From Cyanophora paradoxa (Eukaryota; Glaucocystophyceae; Cyanophorales; Cyanophoraceae): 64,000 nucleotides of DNA. Position numbers and translations under genes: made by a program. The notes below the pieces were generated by a model. The model did no database searches. It had not been told where the DNA came from and was given only the letters and a program-made list of their open reading frames with translations. The DNA is taken from contig QPMI01000180.1 in the NCBI GenBank assembly GCA_004431415.1, positions 124,001-188,000 on the forward strand, in the 5' to 3' direction. Below, piece by piece: positions 21,461 through 30,326 of this stretch (positions are counted from its first letter, which is position 1; the number at the start of each line of letters is the position of its first letter).

Positions 21461-22358
21461 ATGGCGGGTGCGTCTGAATGGCCTCGCTCGTCTCGCTCGT
21501 TCGTTGACCGCGCGGGCGCCTCAGACAAGGCGGGCGGCAGCGATCAGGGCATCAACATCACGCAGGTGCGGCCGTCGCGCTGCCTCGCGTCGCCGACATC
21601 GTCGCGGCGTGTGCCATTCGATCCCGCACGAATGCACTCGCTGACTCGCGGCGCAGCTATCCATCGAGCAGCTCAGTATGCTCAAGCGGCAGCTAGAAGA
21701 GGAGATTGAAACGCTCACAAACTCTTTCACGCAGCTGAAGGTTCGCGCGCCCGCCATGTGCCCGCTTGGGGTCATTGAGCCGGTTCTCGCGGCGCAGGGA
21801 GCACAGAACAGGTTCGTGGAGTCCAAGCTATCGCTCAACTCCATCAGCGCGAAGACAGCGGGTGCGCCGAGCGCCTCTGGATGCGCTCGCGGACAGCCGA
21901 TTACCCTGCAACCCAGGCCAGCCCATCCTGGTGCCGCTGACGGGCTCGCTGTACACTCCCGGCGTGCTGGGGTCGAACGAGAAGGTGCTCATCGACATCG
22001 GCACCGGCTACTACGTCGAGGCAAGTGCCCGCGCGCCGGCCGGACGGGCGGGGACGGGCGCGCCGGCGGGAGGCGGCGTTAGGGGGGCGGGTGGGCGGGC
22101 GGGCGGGCGCGGGGCGCGGGGCCTGCGGGGGCTGACGGGCGGGAGCAGAAGCCGGTGAAGGAGGCGCAGGACTTTATGGAGCGGAAGATATCGTTCCTGA
22201 AGGACAACCTGGAGAAGCTGCAGGAGCCGATCCTGCAGAAGCGCAAGAACCTCGAGGCCGTCGTCGGCGTCCTCCAGATGAAGATGCAGATCGCCCAGCA
22301 AGTAGCCGCCGCCCGCGAGAAGCAGGGCGCCGCCCCCGCAGGCTCCCCCGCCAGCTAG
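21461..22358 (+). CDS. PFDN5: Prefoldin subunit 5
   Basis: This is a complete six-exon model with every phase checked. Exons are 21461-21467, 21525-21565, 21657-21740, 21798-21861, 21917-22020 and 22149-22358, giving 169 residues. The protein starts [20 protein letters not shown] and has the first coiled-coil helix ([17 protein letters not shown]). The beta hairpin region follows ([31 protein letters not shown]), then the second helix ([37 protein letters not shown]). This is the alpha-type prefoldin fold; prefoldin is a hexamer that hands nascent actin and tubulin to the CCT chaperonin. Intron 5 (22021-22148) uses a GC donor (GCAAGT). Introns are 57, 91, 57, 55 and 128 nt. It is divergent from WDR55. 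Confidence 0.92.
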
Positions 22359-23846
22359 CCCCCTCTCAACACATCCCACTCGTTTCTTTCCGAGGCCTCT
22401 CGTCGCGCGGGGGACCCAGGGAGGGCCCTCGCCGGGGCCGCCCGGTGCCGCTGCCGCTCTGCTGGCTGCGAGCGAGGCCCCGGGCGACGCCAGGGCCGCG
22501 GGGCCACTCGGATCAGCGGCGGCGCAAGGGGCCTCGAGGGCAGCCACCAGCCCGGAGGCCCCCGGGCCCATTCCGATGGAGAATACGATGAACTTGGAAC
22601 TCACTGCTAGGCTGGCTTATGCGAGCAGAACATCGAGCTCGAGGTTCAGAGGGCTCAGATCCAGAGGGTTTGCGGGCTGTCATCGTGAACACAGCTATAG
22701 CTATAGCTCAGCGGCTATAGCTATCGCGACCGTCGGACGTCGACTCGGCGACCATATAAAGCTTAAGATTTTCGGATTCGTGATTCATGATCCATCATGG
22801 CATGGCATGCACACGCCGTGTGACGCTGGCCATATGCATGGCCAAGGATCGGGAAGCCTTGAATCGATCATGATCACCGTGGCACGAATTCCGAAGTTCG
22901 AAGGGTCTCAACAACGTAACTGCTCTGATCATGATGAGTCTGATCATCATGGCCCGGTGCCACGGTGGCATGAGCTCGAGCTCATGCATGCAGCGGCTCA
23001 CTGACTCAGTGAGTCAGCGGCTCAGCGGCTCGATTTGACTCAGTGTGGCCTGAGGCAAGTTTCCGAGTTCATGGGACTCATTCAATGATTCCGAGTTCCG
23101 AAGTTCCGAAGTTCAGCCACAGCCTCAGGGCCTGCCAGGCTGGCAGCGTACGCGTTAACGTTCACACATGCAGGCCCCGGCCCCCCCCGCGGCCGCGGGC
23201 CCCGCAGCTGCGGCCCAGTGCACACATCATGTGTGCACAATGGCAAGGCAACGATAAGCTGAAGTTTCACTCTGACACGCCTTCTACTGCTGATCCTATA
23301 CTTGACGAAAATCTCCAAAACTGGAGGGGCACGGGCCTGCTGTTCTATCTGACTATGACTGACGCGAAGTGCTACGTATATACGGTCGACTGAAGACTGA
23401 TCAGAAGGGGGGCTGTCACAAGCTATATATGTAAAATGCATGTAAAAGAGGTCAAAGAAATTATGCTTGGCCAGTCCGGCACTGGTACCTAAAGGAGCCT
23501 TAACTAGGTACACGCGTTTTGGAACAAAAAGTACAAGTCTTACAAAGCAGAGGTTGGTACAACGGGTTACATGAGCGAAATTCGCTTGCTTTTGAAACGA
23601 ACCACCCAAGAGAAGGAATTGAACAAAATGAACAGGGGCGAGGCTAGAGGATAGACTACGCACAATACTGCTGTACAGTAGCACACTGTGAATGAGGGGT
23701 TATTATGTGGCAGCGGGCCGAAGCCGCGCTGTTTCCCGGCGCCCATCGGCGTTCTAGCCTTGGCGGGGGGAGGGTGAGTCTCAAGAAACGTCCATCTTCG
23801 ATGTCGTTTGGCATCGGCCGCGGTTGCGGCGGGGCCGAGAGGCCCG
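22359..23846. other. Long intergenic region rich in short palindromes
   Basis: This is nearly 1.5 kb without a supported gene, between prefoldin 5 and the MYB gene, whose 3' ends converge. GC falls and short dyads accumulate: AGCTATAGCTATAGCT around 22695, CATGATCATG-type motifs at 22780-22950, repeats of GACTCAGTGAGTC near 23000-23040, and TTCCGAAGTTC at 23090-23115. A run at 23375-23470 is AT-rich. The short open frames here have neither codon bias nor splice signals. Confidence 0.45.
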
Positions 23847-25597
23847 TCAGAGGGCGGCCTCGGCGGGGGCGAGGCGGGCCCGCTTGGCGGGGGAGGCGGC
23901 GGCGTCGGGGCCCTCCTCGGGGGCCGGCGCGGGGTCGTCGCTCGGGGGTACGACGACGAGGGCCGGGGCGTCGGCGGGGCGGCACGCCGGCGAGGCGGGG
24001 CGCTTGGGGGCGGCCTGGAGCTCGAGCATGGCGAGGACGGCCGACTGGAGCTCGTCGAGGGGCCCGCGGGCGTCCCCCTCGAGCGCCGGCAGCATCGTGA
24101 AGGACGAGCAGCGCGACACGTGCGTCGCCGCCCCCTCCGACGGGCACGGCGACGCGCTCCCCGGCTGCCGCAGCAGCTCCGCGCCCGCCCCGGGGCTCCC
24201 CGGGCACCCCGCAGGGACCCGCTGGTCCTCGCACGCGCTGCCCACGCTGCCGGGCGGCGTCAGCCGGCGCGGGGCGGCGCGGCGGGTGCGCGGGGCGGCA
24301 CCTGCTGGTGCGCGAGTGGCTGCGGCGCCACGCGTCCGAGTCCGAGTCGCTGGGAGGGGCCCGGCGTCAGCGCGGCGCGCCGGGGCGGGGTCGGGCGGCG
24401 GGCCAGGGCGGGAGCGCTCACTAGTGGAAGGCGTCGCCCTTCTTGAGGCACTCGTCCTCGGAGAAGGTGCTCCCCCGGCGCGAGGCCGCCGCTGCCGCCC
24501 GTCTGGTCAGCGGCGCGGCAACGCGGTGCCCCGAGCGGGGCGGGGCGGGCGGGCGCACTGCTGTGGAGGAGGCGCTCGATGGCGCGGTCGCCGTGGTGGG
24601 CGCGCAGGGCCTCGAAGGGCGCCGGGGAGAAGGCGACGGGCACGGGGGACGGGCAGGACGAGACGACCGAGGCCGCGGACGGGCTGAACGCGCGCTCCTG
24701 CTGCTCCGGCACCTGCTGGTGCCCGTCCGGCGAGTCCCGCCGCGTCCGCTCGCCCCCGTGCGCCAGCAGCTGCTGCCGGCTCAGGAACCGCTGTGCCGAC
24801 GCCCGCTGCGTGACCGGCCGGCTCGGCTGGGGGACGGCGCCCACGGCGCCCGGGGCCGGGGAGGCCAGCTTCTGGGCGGCCACGGCCTTGTCGTCATCCG
24901 AGGACGGCAGGGCCTGGATGTGGGTGATCACGGAGACAGCTGCGGCTTTGGCTGCGGCCGCCGCCGCGGCGGCCTGGGCGGCTGTCCCGGTGCCGTTCTT
25001 CCGCTTCGGCCTGGCCGGCGGGATTGTGATCCCTGCTTGGCCCGTCTTCTGCACTTTGAGGAAGAACTTTTGGGCGTGGGAGCGGATCTGCATAACGTTC
25101 TTGGTCTCAACGTGCTGCTGAATGCGCTTCCAGTCCCGCTCATAGAGTCTGCGCGCGCGGTAACGCACGATAAGGAATGGAATGCGAGGAAGAGATTGAC
25201 CGGGAGGGACATGGACATGTCCGCAGGAAATAAGACGGAAGGGGAGCTTAAGAAGGTCTCTAGAAGTGCGGGGACGAATAGAAGGCAGGGGTGCGCACTT
25301 GAGGCCCTCGATGAAACGTGCGTGCTCCTCGTCCGTCCAGACCTCTCGAGGCTTCGTGATGGTGTACGGCTTCCTTGGCTTCTTCATGGCCGAGCTGTCA
25401 GCAAGGGCAGCCGCCGCCGCCGCTGCGACTGCTGTCACTGCCAGTGGACGAACATGCTCCGCGCCGAACGGTCCGGCCTGCTCGTGTATCGCCGATTGCG
25501 TCATCGTTAGCGAGCTGATGCCAGGCGCAGTGGGCGAGGCTGAGTCTCCCGTACTGTTACGCACCAATTGTGCAGAAGACAAACTTGCTTGCGCCAT
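23847..25597 (-). CDS. SHAQKYF-class 1R-MYB, CCA1/LHY/REVEILLE-like
   Basis: ATG 25597 starts MAQASLSSAQLVRNSTGD. The single MYB repeat is KPREVWTDEEHARFIEGLK, split by an intron (GTGCGCA to GCGCAG), then LYERDWKRIQQHVETKN and VMQIRSHAQKFFLKVQKTG, a clear SHAQKYF variant. It is followed by ITIPPARPKRKNGTG, the proline/basic motif that marks plant and algal CCA1/LHY/RVE proteins rather than other SHAQKYF MYBs. The rest is Ala/Ser/Pro-rich. Further exons are RRGSTFSEDECLKKGDAFHY, DSDSDAWRRSHSRTSS and a last exon to 23847 containing PLDELQSAVLAMLELQAAPK. An apparent TAG at 24421 is spliced across (CACTA|GTGAGC). In plants and Ostreococcus such proteins are morning clock repressors binding evening elements; a clock role here is inference. 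Confidence 0.8.
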
Positions 25598-26453
25598 CCC
25601 GGGCTCTGCGCGGCCGGCAAACGCGTAGTCCGCGTCAGACCAGCTGCTCGTAGGTCCCCGACGCTGGGGAGGTGCCTCTAGAAGCGGCGCAGCCGGCAGG
25701 CGGGCCCGTTCAGACGGATGATTGACTTCCGGCGGGAACCCGCTGCGCGCAGTGGCGGACGGCTGCCGAATCACGCGCACCTCGGTTATAAAAATCTCCT
25801 TGGTCGGACGATGTGCCTCCAGACGCCGACGGAACGCCCAGTCCCTCTTGCCACCAAATGCTCGCCGGAGCTCCCTCTACGCCGCTGTCGGCTGCGATGC
25901 GACAAGGATCGACGTCGGTCGGTGCCTTTGTCCTGCAGATAACGCAAGCGGGCGGACCTGGTGATTTTTGCGCTGGAACTGGGGACTGGCGCCTTTGTTC
26001 GGGATTCAGGGAGGGTACGCGTCGTCAAGGAATCGAGCCGATCGCATCAGCTTGCGAAAGTTGATCGCGCAAACGCGACGCGTCGACGCACGCCTCCCCG
26101 AGTTTGGAGTGTGATGCGCACGCATCGGACAGCTCAGGGAAGGGAAGATCGGACCGGATGCCGCATGCGCAGTGCCACGGTACCGGTACCGGTGCAATGC
26201 GCTCGCTTCGACCCCCTGCGACGCGCGGCGTGGAGGGATCCGGCAATTTCATACGTCTGCGCGTGCATGTTTGCTTCGAAACGAGTCGTCCTGCACCGAC
26301 GTCGACTCTATCGCGGCGGCAGTCGCTCCGACATGAAATTGAGCGTACCCTGGTAAGAGCACATCCCCTCGCTTTTGTTTCATTGTACCCAAGCTTTTGA
26401 ACCGTTGCCAAAAGTTAGCAGCGTCCGGCTTTAGCTGAAAGCCAAGCCCAGAC
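25598..26453. promoter_or_regulatory. Divergent promoter region: clock-type MYB (-) and cyclin B (+)
   Basis: These 856 bases lie between two divergent ATGs. An AT-rich TTATAAAAAT sits at about 25786-25795 in an otherwise GC-rich stretch, and a GGTACCGGTACC palindrome at about 26180. An in-frame extension of the MYB ORF upstream of 25597 exists but has no ATG. No evening-element match was confirmed by eye. Confidence 0.4.
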
Positions 26454-27911
26454 ATGGCGGCGCTCAACGACGAGAACAAAAAGCCGGAGGTCATGATGGC
26501 AGGTGGCAAGGTCCCGGCCCTGGGGCTATCTGCGCGGACCGCCCTCGGCAACGTCACAAATAGCCTCGCCGTGTCCTCCCGCGACGGCAAGACCAGCAAG
26601 GTAATCGCTTCCTCGCCCCTTTCGGGCGGCAGCGCGCGCTCCCCGCCTTCTGCGCGGCGTTTGAAATCGAATCGCAGATCGGCGACTCCAAGATCCCGAA
26701 GCCCCAGACCGCCCGAGGTCCTTCAGCTTTTCGTTCTAACCGTTGCATAGCTCACAATTTCGCAGCCGGCCATGTGCCCGCTGTCCCCGCGGATGCCGCC
26801 TCGTCGTTTTCGGCGCGGATGTACCACGCGATGGAGGCCGAGCCCACGACGGAGTGCCGCATGGTTGATGCCGTTCGCAACGAGATTCAGCGCATCGATA
26901 ACAACGATCGCCGCGACCCGCAAGCCGTGGCAGACTACGTCAACGACATCTTCCTTTACCTGAAGGAGCTCGAGGTGGGGCACTTTTCATGCGCTATCGG
27001 TGATGCGTGTGAGTTTTCTCTAACGAATACATGCGCCGGGCAGATCAAGGAGGCTGTTCCCTCCAACTATATGGTCGCGCAGAGCGACATCAACGAGAAG
27101 ATGCGCGCTATCCTGATTGACTGGCTCGTGGAGGTCCACCTCAAGTTCAAGCTGGTCCCGGAGACTCTCTATCTCACCTGCAACATCATCGACCGCTACC
27201 TGTCCCAGAAGTCGGTCACGCGCCAGCGGCTGCAGCTTGTTGGTGTCACAGCTATGCTCATCGCGTCCAAGTTCGAGGAGATCTACGCACCGGAGGTTGG
27301 CCTCTTATTTACATATATTCGCCCCTCCCCCGCAGCTGCAAGGGAACTGATCGAATTTTTCTTTCTGCTCTTTTCCAGGTCCGGGATTTCGTTTACATCT
27401 CGGACAAGGCGTACACCCGGGACGAGATCCTCGAGATGGAGGGCTCCATCCTCGGCACCCTTAACTTCAACCTGTCGGTTCCGACGGCGCTCATGTTCCT
27501 CCCCCGCTTCTACAAGCTCGCGAACGTGCTGGACATGGAGACCCAGTATCTTGTCCATTACTTCTTGGAGCTCACCCTTCAGGACTACAAGTTCTTGAAG
27601 TACATCCCGTCCCTCATCGCTTCCAGCGCCCTCTACCTTGGCTTGAAGTACAAACGCCACATGAACCCCTGGGTCCGCCTACCCATCCTATTTCCTTTGC
27701 TGGGGCTGCCACTGAGATTTCTACGCAGTCGAACACCCTGCAGTACTACACTGGCTACTCCGAGGCGGCGCTGCGCAACTGCGCGAAGGAGATGGAGGAT
27801 GTGGCAAAGGCTGCGCCCACTCGTTCGCTCACTGCAGTCTACAAGAAGTACAGCGGCGCCAAATTCAACGAGGTCGCGAAGATCGTCGCGGCTGGCGTGG
27901 AGTCCTCGTAA
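26454..27911 (+). CDS. CYCB: B-type mitotic cyclin
   Basis: This is a complete six-exon model with phases checked: 26454-26600, 26678-26717, 26766-26974, 27044-27295, 27379-27672 and 27729-27911, giving 374 residues. The N-terminus has a destruction box RTALGNVTN (residues 28-36), as needed for APC/C-driven degradation. The cyclin box opens YMVAQSDINEKMRAILIDWL followed by VEVHLKFKLVPETLYLTCNI, with the MRAILIDW signature of A/B cyclins. It continues IASKFEEIYAPE and VRDFVYISDKAYTRDEILEM. The C-terminal cyclin fold follows (FNLSVPTALMFLPRFYK; SLIASSALYLGLKYKR) and ends VAAGVESS. It activates a CDK1-type kinase at mitosis. Introns are 48-83 nt, canonical GT-AG and clearly less GC-rich than in neighbouring genes. 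Confidence 0.93.
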
Positions 27912-28626
27912 ATCCAATCCTCCCGTTCCTGGCACCTTGCCATGTTTGGCCCTTTCCCTCGGGCCCCTGTTTTCGAGCTCTGATCCCTCCTCATCGATTC
28001 GTCCCGATCTCCTCTGTCCATTACCTTCCTGGGTGTCGCTAGGGCGAGCGGTTCGCCCATCTACTTCGTAACCTTAGCCGGATCAGCTGTCTTTTGCTGC
28101 TCTGAAGCTTGTCCCTGTATCCTTACGCGAGCTGTTGCTCCATGCTTAGATAGCAGTGTGAAATATCAAACAACCTACAATCTCCGACTCTTTCTACCCG
28201 ACTCAACATTCCAGCGGCCTCAAGGCGCTTCGCCTGGGCCCCCGCCTTGCGTTTCTTTCGACGCTTGGGTGTCCTCGCCATGATGCACTAGCTGGCGCGC
28301 CGCCCGGCGCTGGTGCGCCGGGCGTTTGTGTGGCACTATGGTTACTGCACAAAATGGTGATGGGGGGGGCCCGGGTCTCATACAAACCAATGCTACCATG
28401 GGTACCCCCCCCCCTACTCTGCTTTGGACAGATTAAGGACTTTCCAGTTCGACATCTGATTTGAAAGGGCCGAATGCGAAGCTAGCATTACATAAACCCC
28501 TGATCCTTAATTGAAGTCGAGTTGGGTCAAATTTGATGTTGGGTTTACTTTAATGCTAGAAGTACAGGCTAGAAGTACATGGTTGATGGCCAAAGCTTAC
28601 TTCTATCTTGGGAAAATTGTCGTAGA
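27912..28626. other. Intergenic, lower GC, 3' of cyclin B
   Basis: This gap between convergent 3' ends has no supported gene. It contains homopolymers (G8 near 28365, C10 near 28408) and a GGCGCGCC/GCCGGGCG inverted patch near 28295-28325. A 52-codon Lys/Arg-rich minus-strand ORF (MARTPKRRKKRKAGAQAKRL, from 28281) is too short to call without support. Confidence 0.4.
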
Positions 28627-29535
28627 TCAGAAGACTTCCTGATCTCTGCCTAAAATCCTCCTGACCTGATCTGGAAGTGTGCTCAACTGGCGGATCTTTC
28701 CAGCGTAGGAGGACATAAGCCCTGAAACTGGTTCACTCTGCAGGATGGCCTGGAGCCTGGACACAGGTGGCTGCAGGTGAACACTGTTCCCTTTGTTGCT
28801 CTCAATCACGTACGTCAGCATGCCTGTGATACGTCAGTAAAGAAATGGAAGAGGTGATCAGCAAGGTACGGACCTGGATCAATCTCTTTTCCGGTCAGGA
28901 ACTTGACCAGAGCAGATGCATAATCTCGGCAATCATTTGCCCCGAGCCAGTATGTGGCCTCGTAGGATCTAATTATAAGCACATGCATAAGCAAACACAG
29001 AAGTTTATCGGGGTGAATGACCGGCCTGTTAAACTCCTGGATCTCCTGTAGCGTCTTGTCTGTGGTGCCGACAAAAGCCCAGTCCACGGGATGCAGACGA
29101 TTTTCCTGCAAGGTTGCATCAGAGCCACGCAACTGCAAAACAAAACACTGCTTGCCTGGATCATGGCTGCTGTCTGACCTCGGAACTGCACTATGTGATC
29201 AGGTGGAATGCCTTTACCACAATTTGTGCAAAAACACATACTTTCTCAGTGTCTCCCCCTGCCTGGGGAACAAAATCGAGCACAACAGCCTCTTCAGCCT
29301 TTCCACAAGCAGAGGGAAGAACGATCTTGACTCCAACATGCTCCTATTAGAAATGAGCGGTACGATGTGAGTCCAGAAATGTGCGATGCGACAGGCCCAA
29401 GATGGAGCATATTACCAGGTAAATGAGCGGTAAGATGTGGGTCCAGAATCCCAGATCAAGTGGGCGCTTGCACAGGAGGACGTAAGCTTTTGGCGAAGCT
29501 GCACGCTCGGCGAGGCTCTCGGGCTCGGGCTGCAT
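28627..29535 (-). CDS. Unrecognised protein, possible Cys-His (LRAT/NlpC-like) hydrolase
   Basis: The first exon (29416-29535) is exactly 40 codons from ATG: MQPEPESLAERAASPKAYVL then LLCKRPLDLGFWTHILPLIY. After a 72-nt intron the next exon (29242-29343) reads EHVGVKIVLPSACGKAEEAV and VLDFVPQAGGDTE. Later pieces are FRGQTAAMIQ, joined across a short GC-donor intron to LRGSDATLQENRLHPVDWAF, then SYEATYWLGANDCRDYASAL and VKFLTGKEIDPG. The last exon ends LPDQVRRILGRDQEVF, stop 28627. The spaced His (EHVGVK) and the NDCRDYA Cys in a Y-x-NDC helix resemble papain-like LRAT/NlpC-P60/PPPDE folds, but that is a pattern guess. GC is far lower than in neighbouring genes. Confidence 0.5.
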
Positions 29536-29678
29536 GTTCGAGTTTACGCGGGTCACAACTGGTTGCAGCGCTGGCAAGAACGGTCGCGCACCGAATGCGA
29601 TACAGCGGCGACCGTGCTCTGGCGCGTGGTAGGAGACAGGGGAGCTGTGATTCCTGGCCAGCGCGCGGGGTGAGCGGA

Positions 29679-30038
29679 TCAAGATCTACCGACCGCATCT
29701 AAGGCGCACGGATCAAGTTGTACACCGGCCCCTGCGAAGAATGGCGTCAATGGAAGCGACGAAGAAAATGATGGGCGATAGCGTACGCGGAGATCCAGAT
29801 CTTTGATACTGGCTGGAATCTTTGGCCGGACACCCCAGCTGGGGTCGTACTGAGACAGACGCTCCCATTGACATGACAGATCAGTCTGTAAATTATACAC
29901 GGCTTGCCCGAACGCGGAACCCACGGCCGAGACCGAGGCCGAAGTCTTCTTGATACCGGAGCCGATACGAGAGCAGATGCTCGAGCAGCCTGCGGAGGCC
30001 TGCCGGCGCAGAGTCGCTGCCGACCACCACGATGCCAT
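29679..30038 (-). CDS. Small hypothetical protein (119 aa)
   Basis: An uninterrupted ATG-to-TGA frame starts MASWWSAATLRRQASAGC, an Arg/Ser-rich amphipathic beginning that could be a mitochondrial presequence. It continues GIKKTSASVSAVGSAFGQAV, CQWERLSQYDPSWGVRPKIP and SIKDLDLRVRYRPSFSSSLP. No family is recognised. It sits divergently 288 bases from the probable BRCA2 start. It could be one exon of a larger gene. Confidence 0.35.
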   Translation of the reverse strand: MASWWSAATLRRQASAGCSSICSRIGSGIKKTSASVSAVGSAFGQAVYNLQTDLSCQWERLSQYDPSWGVRPKIPASIKDLDLRVRYRPSFSSSLPLTPFFAGAGVQLDPCALDAVGRS

Positions 30039-30326
30039 CGCGGCTCAGGCCGGGCGGGGCGCCGCAACGACAGCAACGAAGCTTAGACGTCACGCAAGGA
30101 GCCCCTGGCTGGAGCGCGGTACTAAAAGCTGGGGGGCCGTTGGCCGGTGCCGCGGGAGCTCGGCGAGTGGAAGGCGGGGCTGGCGCGGCCTGCAACTGTC
30201 GCAGCCAACCGTGTACCCACAAAAGACGGGTACGTGTGCGTCGTTCGAATGCCGCGAAGCGGCTGCGGAGAGAGGCGGGAGCGCCGGTATTAGAAGCATC
30301 ACACCCTGTAGCATCGGCTAGGTGGC

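Noticed and set aside
24421-24423. TAG as the end of the MYB gene
   Set aside because: The TAG is read through by splicing: CACTA|GTGAGC...CTGACGC...CCCAG joins in frame to YDSDSDAWRRSHS and further exons to 23847.
28125-28281. 52-codon minus-strand ORF MARTPKRRKKRKAGAQAKRL
   Set aside because: ATG-initiated and basic, but short, without splice or homology support; it could be an exon fragment or chance.
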